Shown: positions 1 through 11,784, numbered from the stretch's first letter. The stretch: DNA of 64,000 nucleotides from Synaphobranchus kaupii (GCA_029718625.1 CM056377.1:39494699-39558698), one strand, 5' to 3'. The notes: generated by a model not told the origin, from the letters alone. Made by a program: numbers and translations.

Positions 1-675
1 CCGACAGTCCAATTAAATTCAGGCTAGTGTCCTCTCTTTTCAAAATGTAATGAAGAGCCAGGTCAATTCACGTTGACTGAGAATCAGCACACAATCCAAT
101 CTACTTCAGTTCCCTTGACAGCCACTCTGTTCCACATACTCTTATATCTGCTCACTTCATCTATTATAAAGACATTTTGATACAACGTGCTAGTCATTCC
201 TGGCACAGAGTTACAGCGTTTTTTCATAAGGATGAATTAATACAAGCAAGTATACATTTCGTCTCTTTCTTTCAAAGATGAATATGTTATGTCTGAGAGT
301 ACAGTTGCGAATCAGTCAACATTATCATTATGCCAAACCCACTAACTACATGCCTCTGGCAGAAATGATTGACTGTTGTAATGACGGCTCTATTGCCGTG
401 TTTAATTTAAAGTGAAGTGTACTGGTGAACTCATCGAACAACAAAGAAAGTAAAACACCCACATTGCCAGGCTGAATATGCCTGGATACCCCTGGCGAAT
501 TAGCGAGATATTGTTAGCTGTGATCAATACTTTGTAATGTGAGGCTTGGTGAGCCATATCCAATGCAATGTCAGTTGCACTCTCCAGAACTATGACATAA
601 TCTGTGGCTCATACAAATAACACAAATTTCTAACAACACAGACCACTAGCACTAGTATGGAAAGGAAAGTCCCTC

Positions 676-1055
676 GGCTGGTGACAAAGTTATTGCCAAG
701 CAAAAACAGTTTTGATTATACTATACTCCATATTTTTTCTTCTTCTACTATAAGGGCCTGATTTACTGAGACGTTTAGTGGGTGCAAAACCATTTAGCAC
801 ACGCAAAAACCAATAACATGACCAATGATTGATCATGGTATTTGTTTTGCACCAATCATTGGTCATGTTATTGGTTTCGCGTGTGCCAAAAGGTTTTGCA
901 CACGCTAAAGGTCTTAGTAAATCAGGCCCTTTAAGAGTGCTATTTTACAATCAGAGGACAAATACATATTATGCTTGTAGTACAGAATAAGACAAAATAT
1001 GGAGTACAACCAAAACCTTTTTTTTTTTTGCTCTGCAATAACTTTGTCACCAGCC
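676..1055. mobile_element. Inverted-repeat element hosting a second MITE in its loop
   Basis: GGCTGGTGACAAAGTTATTGC at the left edge reappears inverted at 1035-1055, and both arms continue with imperfect matches through a CTCCATATTTT segment for about 70 bp. The space between the arms is filled by the Harbinger-like MITE at 754-929, so the outer element was originally only about 200 bp. It has no coding capacity. Confidence 0.65.
754..929. mobile_element. Harbinger-like palindromic MITE, copy A
   Basis: The arms begin GGGCCTGATTTACTRAGAC and pair nearly over the whole 176 bp. Copy B at 8434-8606 is the same family. The flanks are TAA on the left and TTTAA on the right, compatible with the three-base TWA target of PIF/Harbinger elements, but superfamily assignment rests only on this and the GGGCC end. 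Confidence 0.7.
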
Positions 1056-1330
1056 AATGTACTGCAATCGCATTCAGTTAAAAAACTTAATTAATTATGT
1101 ATAGGCAGAGCAGGTCGGCCAAGCTCTTTAGCAGAACCACATAACCACACGTATCCACACAAAGGCTCCGCTTATCCCTAAATAGCTGCTTCCCGCTGCA
1201 CAATAACGTCTGGACAGTATCTAAATACAAATGACAAGAACCAAACATGTGTGACGAAATCCGAACTGGTATCATTCTGAGACTGAGATCAGAAATGATT
1301 GATGATGGCTTCTATTCAAAATGAGTGACT

Positions 1331-1433
1331 GCTCTCTAATACCTGATCTCTAATACCTGCTCTCTAATACCTGCTCTCTAATACCTGCTCTCTAATACCT
1401 GCTCTCTAATACCTGATCTCTAATACCTGATCT
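1331..1433 (+). repeat. 14-bp minisatellite
   Basis: About seven head-to-tail copies of CTCTCTAATACCTG, with C/A variation at the unit junction. There are no spacers of unique sequence, so it is not a CRISPR array. Confidence 0.9.
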
Positions 1434-2786
1434 CTTCCATTGACGAGCCCTTTGAACGTGATCATCCTACGATCAAACCACAGCTATTAATTTTAATTCT
1501 TTTTTGATGTTTTTTCAGGAAATCAACTGCTTAAATCATGTATTCCGCAATAACGTGTGTGTGTGTGTGTTTAGACCAGGGATTATAGAAAGAAATGTAC
1601 TGAAAATTAAAAGCACACCATCTAAAAAATATTGAACAAGATACAAGCTACTGTGTTCTTGTCATCTTATATATGCGTGTCATTAATCTCTGATGCTGTT
1701 ATTACCTAGCTCGGATTTAGACACAGCACCTTTCTTACAGGGCCATGTATGTATACAATATTAGACAGAATTTGTTAGCATTCACATTCCCCATTATACC
1801 ACACATTCTTTCATAATGGGAACACAGAAAATGAATTACATGTATTGACGTTTTAAAGCTGAGAAGCCTAACCAGGGACAGGGGTCCCAAATGAGCTCTT
1901 TTTCATGTTCTTGTAATAATTATTAATTATAGTACAATTATTTACAGTAAATAAATAAGGAAACAGACCTAACATGCCACTGTTGTAATAACTTATATTG
2001 TAAGATTGCTCTTGCTTCACAACTTCAGTTCCCTTTTCTTTTTAGAAAATGTCATTTTTAAAATAATCGTTGTCATTCTCTTAGTCGTTATCATTATTAT
2101 TATATAATTTAACCTTATTCTCATAAGATCCCCTCGATATAAATGATATAAATTGACCTATACTGGTTGATCTATGCAAATCTGTATGTATTTCAACGTA
2201 ATTTTAAGAGGATACACCGAGAAACGTATACATTATCATACAACAAAAAAGAAAACCACTTGTGGCTTTGTTATTCCTGACAACCTTAATGAGTCTTTAT
2301 TCAATGTTTAAACCAAGCTTGATTCGCATAAATGTGTGCTGTTCTTCACAAAACCACTTAAACGGAATCATCCGCTTTGCAGTTTGACTTTCAGCACCTT
2401 GGACAAGAGAACAGCGGAGACCATATCCTTTCATGGTAGCCTAAATGTATTTAAAACTCCCAATTTCGGCGTTCAGTCCCTGATTCCGCATGTTGTTCAT
2501 TCAGCAGCTCATTTTCAAATGTCAGTTCCCCCAGAGAATACCTTACTGGGAGATTAACAGCGCGGGCCATTGTTTTTAAACAACAAACATAAAGTCAAAT
2601 GTAATGCATACTCAGGAGACACCTGTTGTGTAAAGTGATGTCCCGTTCTTCGTATCGCCAGCAGGCGTTTTATATTTCAGGTTTTAAACAGTTGTTACTT
2701 TTGATGACTCCCTTTATGTGAGTGCGACACATTCAGATCGACCTAGGCCACGCGCACTCATGCACAGACGAGCGCGCAAACAAACT

Positions 2787-2809
2787 TGCACGCACGCACG
2801 CACGCACAT
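2787..2809 (+). repeat. (GCAC)n microsatellite
   Basis: A short tetranucleotide tract in purine-pyrimidine alternating sequence. It lies in intergenic DNA. Confidence 0.7.
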
Positions 2810-5737
2810 AGGCTACAGTACATGCACACTCGGGACTCCGTAACTACAAGGCAAAATGTGTAGCCAACATTGTGTAGTCAACTCCTTTCTACTCAACATT
2901 TTTTTATCTGGCGTGTTAAGCAGAACTATAGTTTCTCCCCTCTCGTCATAACACTTCTCCAATAAATGTAATCAGCAAAGGAGTGGCACTAAACATGATT
3001 ACCGAGAGGCTCTAATCCCCTGAATGCGTGCACCACCGTGATTTCCAAACAACATATGGGGTTTAGGAGCGCTGCCGTTGCAAAGCCCTTATACAAATGA
3101 ACATTAGTTTTATTTTGGCTTTAACAATGCATTAAACGTGTTGTCACTTTGCTTACACGTCAATTGGTCTGATCTCCAGATTCCAACTTTAAAATTGAAC
3201 TAAGTTAAACAACTACTAATAGGCTAATCCAGACGCCTGTTAGTTTTGGTAGGAAAAGCTTCGCGTGTATTTTCCAGTGAAACCCGGAGAATGCCAACGT
3301 CATTTATTGCCCAGTTTCTTTTTCGCATGAAATCCGATCACCGCTTACATGTTTTAGAACGAGAAAACCAATGAAAACTTTTTTATCAAGGTTGTTCAGA
3401 GTCTGGGATACAAACCTCTTTTACACTTCATTGTGTTTTCTATTGCCCGCAACAAGCGCTCGTCTGATGGAAAAGAAAACGACTATTTTGTCCGCCTTGG
3501 CAAAGTTTAAAACTAAAGCATCCGTTAAACAAAAGTGTAAAGTAGGCTAATAAAAGGTACTTACATGTGAAAGTCCAATATTTAGAGCATTGCATCCAGA
3601 GCGAACCTGATATTTCAATTTACTGCATTTCCATGAAGCGATTGGAAACCCCAATTTAGCGCCATATCGAACTATTCTCTCTAAGGAAAATTCCCAACCA
3701 TCCCTATATGTTTATTAGTTTAAAAAAATTGTATTCTTCGCTTATTGCTGAGTGGCATCCAGAAGGGGATCAGTTAAAAACGAGAGTGCCAGTCATTATC
3801 CGTTTTATCAGACGCATTGTGAGCTTTGGAAAAAGATGTGTAGCTTCCAATGAGTTGTATTGATCTTCTATTATCGTTCTCCAGTAAGATACACACTATC
3901 ACATGCACTCAAGTGCTTTTCCTAAAACGGGCGTTGTCCCCAACAAAAAATCTCCTCCCAGTTCCTTACAGATGATAATTTAGTCCAAGGGGAACGTAAT
4001 AAGTCCAGCAAATCTATAGCATATTTTGGTTAGCCTTCGACAGCGACTCGCGCGAACATTTGCGCGTTACAGAAACTCCTTTCCGAAAAAGCATCTAAAC
4101 CTTTTGTTTGCCCTTGAACCGCGAAGTGAGGAAGTCAGATGTTGTGAGGTAACGCCTACTGCCGTTGGTTGAACCGTTCTAACATTTAAACCGTACAATA
4201 CCATTGTAGTTTCCAAAGCAGAAAGCCGACCCGCAGTATTAACAAGTCAACAATGATTACGCCAATTATGAAATTAAAACATTACAAAATTGAAGGAAAA
4301 ATAAAGTAAAAAGCAAGACTCGGACTGAGGCAACATCCTTTATGGAAAGTCCTTATGATTATTAAAGCCTTTATCCGAGTGAGCTCTGGTGATTGTCACG
4401 GGGACAGCTGATTTTTGAACGTGGCATTACCATTGGCGATACTATCTTGGTTTCGTTAAGAGTGTTTGCCTCGATGTTTGACAAATGAAAGATATCTAAC
4501 CTGGTTGGCCACCAGTGCGTATTATGGGGGGTAAGCGGTCTAAGGTAGCTTATTTATTTATTTATCACCCAAACAAAGTGCCAAAACCTGTAATCCTACC
4601 CTTATTCCTACTCTGAACTAAACTATTTTTACATAATTACGAATAATATCCATATATGCCTATTCTAATAAATTCGCATAAAAATGATAAAAAATTAGTT
4701 TACCATTGATCATTTACACAACATGTCTGAGCAAAAAAAAAATAAAAATCACAAATAGAAACCTTTTTTTCATTGCCATTAGTTAGGCTACTGTTTTCTC
4801 CTTAATTTCGAGTTTTGCGATGCTAGACGTGAATAACTAGTTATCTCAGGGGATACCTCGGGATGCACTTTCAAATGTATTTCAAATCTGAAGTCGCAAC
4901 TCCCTCTACCGGCAGACATACTGTTTGAGTTACATTACTGTAATTGGGTTAATGTAGGATGGCAAGAATGACGTTGTTGCACCTGTTGTCCCAAAGATCA
5001 GGTATCTTCTTGCCACTCTGCCATAAACGCGATGTCACACCCAATGAGATTCTATTCAGCTTCCAGAAATCTCATCTTTCAAACTGCTTGCGTTCCATAG
5101 CCATCCAAACTCAAGTCACTTGACGCACCACGTCGCATTTAGGAGTCCCAGCTTTTGTGGCTGAAATAATTTAAAACAAGTGCACGCGACAAGTTGGGAA
5201 ATCAGTTTGGAAGACACTACTGTTTGCCTATATAGAAAGAAGAGGCAATTTGCTACATAGTTATTAATTATTCATAATACTAATACATCTAAGGACAGTT
5301 ACAATTACAACACTAATCAATCTTACTATTATATATTGTACCACTTCTGTGGTCTGCTGATCCAAATCTTACATACCCAACTAAATCCAAGAAACGCAGA
5401 AGAATACATTAATATTTCATGTAGCAATCTGCTGTGGACTCTCCGGTTTCCCAAAACATCTCATGTGTTCTGTGCTGATGTCTATGGAATTTATACATTT
5501 TTAAATGAAGCCAAAAATGTTTTCACATTACTCATACTACATAATTTTATTTCATAAAATTAAATGAATTGAATCAAATTTTAAAATACTTAAGAATGGT
5601 TGGGATTACATACTTTAACAATTTTATTATACAGATGCATATTCCATCTTTCATGAATTTAATAACTAGTATGCCATTTCTGGCATATTCCAGCTTTCCT
5701 AAAATCCAATATTGACAGTTTTTATTTACCTGTGTTA

Positions 5738-6813
5738 ACAGTTCAAATGTTGAAGTCAAGTTTTGTTCAATACACCTTAGCCAAATCCATTTAAACTCAG
5801 TTTTTCACAATTTCTGACATTTAATCCTAGTAAACATTCCCTGTCTTAGGTCAGTTAGGATCACAACTTTATTTTAAGAATGTGAAATGTCTGAATAATA
5901 GTAGAGAGAATGATTATTTCAGCATGTATTTCTTTCATCACATTCCCAGTGGGTCAGAAGTTTACATACACTCTGTTAGTATTTGGTATCATTGCCTTTA
6001 AATTGTTTAACTTGGGTCAAATGTTTCGGGTAGCCTTCCACAAGCTTCTCACAATAAGTTGCTGGGATTTTGGCCCATTCCTCCTGACAGAACTGGTGTA
6101 ACTGAGTCAGGTTTGTAGACCTCCTTGCTCGCACACGCTTTTTCAGTTCTGCCCACAAATTTTTGATTGTATTGAGGTCAGGACTTTGTGATGGCCACTC
6201 CAATACCTTGACTTTGTTCTCCTTAAGCCATTTTGCCACAAATTCGGAAGTATGCTTTGGGTCATTGTCCATTTGGAAGAGCCATTTGCGACCAAGCTTT
6301 AACTTCCTGGCTGATGTCTTGAGATGTTGCTTCAATGTATCCACATCATTTTCCTTCCTCATGATGCCATCTATTTTATGAAGTGTACCAGTCCCTCCTG
6401 CAGCAAAGCACCCCCACAACATGATGCTGCCACCCCACGCTTCACGGTTGGGATGGTGTACGGCTTGCAAGCCTCATCCTTTTTCCTCCAAACATAACGA
6501 TGATCATTATGGCCAAACAGTTAAATTTTTGTTTCAGCAGACCAGAGGACATTTCTCCAAAACGTAAGATCTTTGTCCCCATGTGCAGTTGCAAACTGTA
6601 GTCTGGCTTTTTTTGTGGCGGTTTTGTAGTGCCTTCTTCCTTGCTGAGCAGCCTTTCAGGTTATGTCATAAACAATTGTTGAAAAAAATACTTGTGTCAT
6701 GCACAAATTAGATGTCCTAACTGACTTAGTTTGCTAACTTGAAATCTGTGGAGTGGTTAAAAATTAGTTTTAATGACTTCAACCTAAGTGTATGTAAACC
6801 TCCGACTTCAACT
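5738..6813 (-). mobile_element. Decayed Sleeping-Beauty-type Tc1 element
   Basis: Long terminal repeats of the salmonid Tc1 (IR/DR) type are present. The inner direct repeat GTGGGTCAGAAGTTTACATA is clear on the left at about 5949-5968. The right end has TGTATGTAAACCTCCGACTT followed by CAACTG at 6813. The left outer end is strongly mutated. At about 1.08 kb against a usual 1.6 kb, the element lacks the N-terminal transposase half. It lies in intergenic DNA upstream of wdr48. Confidence 0.8.
5976..6655 (-). pseudogene. Tc1 transposase relic (catalytic half only)
   Basis: A 164-codon open stretch (6470 down to 5976) shows GGSIMLWGCFAAGGTG, MDNDPKHTS and LEWPSQSPDLN, typical of the DDE catalytic domain of Tc1 transposases. 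Upstream to about 6655, frameshifted remnants read toward the first catalytic Asp. The DNA-binding half is deleted. The first Asp (usual WSDET) is Ala here (6536-6538), the last catalytic Glu (usual NPIENLW) is Lys, and a TAA interrupts at 6521-6523. It is certainly non-functional. Confidence 0.85.
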
Positions 6814-7213
6814 GTATATGCTCATGTTGTATCTTCAAGTACTGCATGAAACCTTGCCTGCTAATCTTCTAAAAACTGTGCATCCCAGAAAAAGATGATC
6901 CCTATGATGCTATGTTCTGCTAAAAGTGACTGTTGTGCTGATGCTGTGTGTATGTGCTATCCCCAGGTTAATCCGTGTCAAAGATGGTTCAAGCAAACAC
7001 AAGCAATATTGTATGGGGCGTCATCATAAACATGAGCCTAACTGAACACAGAGCACAAAAGACATGGAATGCACAGCACCTCCAGGAACAAGGCCAGTTT
7101 TCATATTGTCACTGCTTGTGAATGACTGTATATGTCTCCAAACTGCTTCCAAGTGGGGTTTCTGCAAAGGGTTGGATATGCCCTTCATAATTATATTAAG
7201 TTGAGAAAGTTAA

Positions 7214-8145
7214 AGCTGGAGTATGCAACTTTCTAAAACCGTCCCATTTGTTGACAAAACATTTCAAAGTCATAATACCCCTTGGCCCTGCCCACAGAGA
7301 AAGAGACACACCCCCAACCCACTGCTTCCACAGACCTCGTCCTGAACATGCATCCAAAGTTTCTAGATACGATTGCAGGATTGCAGACTGGTATAGCTGT
7401 ACAAAGTAACGTTAAGTATAATAGCAACCTAGCTACTATTCATTATAGGTAATTACAATTGGCTGTCAAGCAGAAAGTCCACTGGTAAATTACCTACCTG
7501 TCCAGTAGAGACAATTGTAGCTCCACGTCTGTCTTTAAACCAATCTCGCCACCTTCTAAATGAGCACTTATGTTTACTCTAGTTTTTGAACAAGCCAAAT
7601 CCATTTTCTTTTTCTTTGTGTGAAATATTACATTACATTACAGGCATTTAGCAGACGCTCTTATCCAGAGCGACTTACAACATTTTAGCATTTCTTTTAC
7701 ATATATTATCCAATTATACAGCTGGATATATACTGAAGCAATTCAGGTTAGGTACCTTGCTCAAGGGTACAACGGCAGTGTCCTACCTGGGAATCGAACC
7801 TGCAACCTTTCAGTTACAAGGCTAGTTCCTTAACCATTATACTACACTGCCGCCCCGCGCCATTGTTGGTGAAATGTCTAGCTGGCGAACGCACAAGTTC
7901 AATCTCATTGTTGGTTGGTTTGCAACGTGCACCTGTCTATCTCTTCGATTGGTTTATGTCATGCACCACTTTGTTTTGAGTACAAAAATCTGGACTGAAT
8001 CAATGGTTTTAGAATGCAGAATTTGAGGGTATAAACAAAGTGTATGGTGCTGGATTTCTCTCATGGCAGTTCTTTCTATGATTACTACCAACTAAGCATG
8101 ACCGTTCCTCGATATGCTTCTGAAGAAAAGTTGTGTACTCCAGCT
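7214..8145. mobile_element. DNA transposon remnant with AGCTGGAGTA ends, hosting a SINE
   Basis: AGCTGGAGTATGCAACTTT at the left edge has an inverted, slightly diverged partner at 8127-8145. The left flank is TTAA and the right is TTAT, suggesting a TTAA target with one mutation. A SINE sits inside at 7628-7856. No protein is recognisable. TTAA targets are used by piggyBac and Kolobok elements, but nothing else here allows a choice. Confidence 0.5.
7628..7856 (-). mobile_element. tRNA-derived SINE with L2-like 3' tail
   Basis: Read on the minus strand it starts with GGCAGTGTAGTATAATGGTT (A-box region) and has a perfect pol III B box GGTTCGATTCC (plus positions 7790-7800). It ends with a hairpin-forming tail GCTCTGGATAAGAGCGTCTG and three TGTAA units (7628-7642). 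Tails of this type, with TGTAA repeats, belong to eel UnaL2-like LINEs and their partner SINEs, and are widespread in teleosts. It is full length or nearly so. Confidence 0.8.
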
Positions 8146-8433
8146 TTATTAGGTATGATATAGAATTTTTATGGTTTATGCTTGATAACTCCAAATCAAT
8201 GTTGCAGCTTAAAATTCTCTACTGTAATTAATAAAGTACACCTACAATGTGTGTAAGCTTTGTCTTCAGTTATCTACTGAATATGTAACAGCGTCTAGAT
8301 ATGCAGGAACATATTGCATTTATGATATAAATTTGCTTCTGCAAAAATAATCTAACTGCTTTCCAGTGATGGTGGATGTTTTCAAATTTAGAGCAGCTGA
8401 TTAAAAAAAGAGAAGTTCACCTGGGTACACTTA

Positions 8434-8606
8434 GGGCCTGATTTACTAAGACCTTTACTGTGTGCAAAACCTTTTAGCACACGCAAAACTAATAACACAA
8501 CCATTGATTGGTGCAAAAGAAATACCACAACCAATCATTGGTAATGTTATTGGTTTTGTGTGTGCTAAAAGGTTTTGCACACATTAAGATCTTAGTAAAT
8601 CAGGCC
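8434..8606. mobile_element. Harbinger-like palindromic MITE, copy B
   Basis: Same family as 754-929, with arms GGGCCTGATTTACTAAGA and almost complete self-complementarity. It is flanked on both sides by TTA, a clean three-base target duplication of the TWA type. Non-coding; mobilised, if ever, by a transposase from elsewhere. Confidence 0.75.
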
Positions 8607-9218
8607 CTTAGTGCGTGCACCTCTGCCCAGCTATAAAAAAAGAGTGGCAGCAGAGCCGTTTTTTTCATCAGTCAATGTTTTATTTATTTGTAGCAAACGG
8701 TCAGTAAGGAAACATTCACTCACCAAAACAAGCCAGCAGACTTGCCCAATAGTCTCAGCACTGACCTCTTCAGGATGTCTCTACACAGCATAATAATGTC
8801 GCTTTATTTCATCTGGGGAGCTTTCTTGTGGAATAAAAATGTGTCATATAGGCTTTCTGGTCATTAGGTCACCAGATAAAATATGTTGTGTCTTGGTGCA
8901 ATCATCAACTCTACTGAAACAAAATTTGGTTTATAGATTTCCATGCATGAACATATGAAAATGCATGCTTTTGCTTTCTGCGTGTAGTTTTATTGTCAGG
9001 GATAGGTTTAAAATTTCGCAAGTGACAAACTATGAGATACGCACCCCTACTTTCCTTTTAAAACTTTTTTTTTTTCAGATGATTGATTGTAGTGCTACAA
9101 AAGACAATATATGTCACTAGACAGTTGTTAACAATGTACTTATACCTACAGTAAGGTTAGTTGCCCAATAGCAATTTTAACTTTGGTAGTCTATATACTG
9201 GTGTGCAAGCCTGTAGGT

Positions 9219-9468
9219 AAGGGGTGGGCAACGAGGGCTGTATCTTTTTCTGATTTTCATGCCAACTTTTATCCTTAATTACTTAATTAGCCCTAACATT
9301 ATAGCTACATTTCTTGATACGCGCATGAATGAAAGCAGAAGATTTGTGTCCCTATATTAAATGTTTTCTAATCTACAAGTGAGCCAGTGTTGGTGCATAC
9401 AGCCAATTGGTTGAAACAGAAACCTGCATGCACATCTGACCCTCCAGGACCAGAATTGCACACCCCTG
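9219..9468. mobile_element. hAT-type MITE with 8-bp target duplication
   Basis: The ends read (A/C)AGGGGTGGGCAAC on the left and, inverted, CAGGGGTGTGCAATT on the right. The flanks are CTGTAGGT and CTTTAGGT, an 8-bp duplication with one difference. CAGGG ends plus 8-bp duplications are the hAT signature. The interior is non-coding. Confidence 0.75.
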
Positions 9469-9619
9469 CTTTAGGTTGACATGTCCAATATTTTATACCT
9501 TTTTCGTGCCTAGTGGAACATAGTCTGAGTAGAGGTTACATACCTGGTAGCGGCAGTTTCTTCATAATTTTACGTGGCATTGAGTGATCAATTTGTGCAT
9601 ACAAATAAACAAGCAAGAC

Positions 9620-10486
9620 CAGGGGTGTCCAATCTTATCTGTAAAGGGTGGTGTGGGTGCAGGTTTTTATTTTAGCCCTGCACTACGACACCTGATTCAA
9701 CTAATTAACTAATCTTCAATGAAGAGCTTGATAGAATCAGCTGTCTTTGTGCCCAGCTAAAACAAAAACGTGCACCCACACCAGCTCTTATCAGACAAGA
9801 TTGGACACCCCTTGTAAGGGGGAGTGTAAGGTTCGGAGAACCAAGCGCCACAACCAAGGGGTCTGAAAGTGTATATCATGAGAAATACACCACTAAGCAG
9901 ATAGCTCCGCAGTAGAGGAAGAAATTAAACGAAAACAATGGGAATCAAAACATCCCGGCATAAGTCAACACAAAACAACCCCAAAAGAGGGCAAACTCGG
10001 CGATAGCGAGTAATAAAACAAAGGAACCTCACGCTCTCACACAAGAGGCGCATAACTGGAGGTCAGAGAAAAACAAAAGAAAGCCCGTGTAAGAAAGGCG
10101 AAAGAAAGGAAATATAAATAGAACCTGTTACCTACAGCTCTAGGTGTGAAGGAGCTGAACAAAAGGTAACAGGTAGAGGAATATAAAAGGATAAAGAGAG
10201 AAAAGGAAACAAAAAAGACTAAATAAATCTTTACCCTAACTCGTACCCGGACTGCCTACGTTTCTTAAGTGTAACAACCAGAAACGTAGAGACCGCGTCG
10301 GAAATGCGGAAGTCCTGGGCTATTTATAACCGGCAGGAAATCCAAAACAGGTGAAAGGAATAATTGCCAGGCAAGATTCAAACACCGAAACAGAGGCGGA
10401 AAAATCCGATAGATTGCCCCGATGTCGTCAAAAGAAAGAACGACCGCAGAGACAACAGCAGGCTGCCAGAAACCATGACACCCCTG
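9620..10486. mobile_element. hAT-type MITE split by a solo LTR
   Basis: The terminal repeats are CAGGGGTGTCCAATCTTRTC. The right end is displaced: the element breaks off at 9812 in CCCCT, a 668-bp LTR follows, and CCCCTG resumes at 10481-10486. The outer flanks AGCAAGAC and AGCTTGAC agree at 6 of 8 bases, consistent with an old 8-bp hAT duplication. Confidence 0.75.
9813..10480 (-). mobile_element. Solo LTR with 5-bp target duplication
   Basis: The block begins TGTAAGG and ends CATGACA (TG...CA on both strands) and is flanked on each side by CCCCT, a perfect 5-bp duplication. On the minus strand a TATAAATAG box lies near 10318-10327, so transcription of the parental element probably ran leftward. 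No gag or pol is adjacent, so this is a solo LTR left by recombination. The family (probably Ty3/gypsy-like by size and duplication) is not certain. Confidence 0.75.
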
Positions 10487-10667
10487 AGCTTGACAGTTCA
10501 GTAAAAAAACTAAGTCCTGTCAAAACATGTGGAAGTAGTTTTACTGATCATAAAACACATGCATCTTTGCAAAATGAAAAACACTCAGCCATTCTCTGGT
10601 ATGAACGTTCAGTACACAGCGTTTGCTCACATCACACAATTTTTCCTGACAAAGAGTAACATTAATG

Positions 10668-10873
10668 CAGTGACCTTCACTCCTGATCCTGGAGAAGCGT
10701 GGGTCTGCTGGTTTTTGTTGTTACTTGGCACTTATTTGATCAATTAAAGCAGTAAATGACACAGTTAACTCACCTCACCTGGTTTCCTTGGCCTGAATTG
10801 GTTGCTGATATTAAGGCAAAAACAAAAACTAGCTGATGCTGCAGCTCTCCAGGACCAGGAATGAAGACCACTG
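10668..10873. mobile_element. hAT-type MITE with exact 8-bp target duplication
   Basis: The ends CAGTGACCTTCACTCCTG and, inverted, CAGTGGTCTTCATTCCTG pair imperfectly. The element is bounded on both sides by CATTAATG. Non-coding, 206 bp. Confidence 0.8.
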
Positions 10874-10958
10874 CATTAATGCAAACACCTGACTTGAAGT
10901 CTGTTTTTAATTTGTGCAAGTACAAGAAACTGTTGTTGAGCTAACAATCAATTCTAAC

Positions 10959-11135
10959 CAGAGGTGGAACATATGTCCTACCATATGTTTATTCCACCCA
11001 TAGACTCAGCCAGCTGATTTCACTAATTAGTTCTACCTCCTCGCTGAAGAATTATGTTAATTAGCAAATCCAGGTGATTGGAGCAAAAATACTGGGGAGG
11101 ACTTTTACTTTATGTCCCCTGGATTTCCACCTCTG
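10959..11135. mobile_element. hAT-type MITE with 8-bp target duplication
   Basis: The ends CAGAGGTGGAA pair with each other inverted. The flanks ATTCTAAC and ATTCTAAG agree at 7 of 8 bases. Non-coding, 177 bp. Confidence 0.75.
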
Positions 11136-11361
11136 ATTCTAAGCTACTGGAACCAATGCTATTGACACCACAGGGAGCCCACCCACTGCTGATTTACTGT
11201 ATTGTATGCAGATCAGGGGCCAGAAGAGTAAAATGAATGTCCAAGTGTACAAATTCCCATGCTTAAGTAGAGTGTGGAAATAAACATATTCTTCTCCTTA
11301 AGCCTATTAAAGACAAGAGAAATGTTTCATTACTTCTAAATTGGTAAAAGTTTTCATTCTA

Positions 11362-11784
11362 CACTGTAAAAAAAACAGACAGTAAAAATTTTAACAGACA
11401 ATCTACTATAAATTTTACTGGATTTTTCCTGTTTTCTCAAAAAATGGCAGAATTACTGTAAAATTACAGAAATATGCTTTATATAAAAGATCTCTTTTTA
11501 AAATAACAGCAATAACCCATAAATATAAAAAGACAGACTATGTCTGTTAATTGAAGGTTGTTATTTTTATTTAAATGGTCTTGCTCGTAGTTTTATGGGG
11601 AAATACCATTTAATAATGTGATTTTGTCAACAAATGAGAATGAATGAATAAAAAATTACTGTAATTTTTAGGGGTTTCCTCTGTAATTACATTTACAGCA
11701 ATGTTCTGTTATTTTATGGTAGTCTACTGGCAACTTTGCTGCCAGACTTTTTACTGTTTTTTAACGGGATTTTTTTTTAAAGTG
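11362..11784. mobile_element. TA-flanked MITE with CACTGTAAAAAA ends
   Basis: CACTGTAAAA at the left and TTTTAAAGTG at the right are imperfect inverted repeats flanked by TA, a Tc1/mariner-type target. The interior is very AT-rich, with repeated CAGTAAAA-like and TTACTGT motifs. Non-coding. Confidence 0.55.

Larger units (their letters stand above)
1056..5737. other. Intergenic sequence, no gene recognised
   Basis: Apart from the short tandem repeats listed, no coding exon or transposon was recognised over this 4.7 kb. Around 3.2-4.2 kb the sequence is less AT-rich, with several CpGs and a good minus-strand splice donor at 3559-3564. This could mark an upstream noncoding exon of a leftward gene (see findings), but that is unproven. 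Confidence 0.4.

Noticed and set aside
1331..1433. Regular direct repeats resembling a CRISPR array
   Set aside because: Units are contiguous 14-bp copies with no unique spacers, in a vertebrate genome; it is a minisatellite.
5336..5557. 73-codon open frame
   Set aside because: AT-rich, no recognisable domain, no splice or promoter context; chance-length frame.
10351..10659. 102-codon open frame as a small gene
   Set aside because: It starts inside the solo LTR and crosses the MITE end into the flank, so it is a chance frame.
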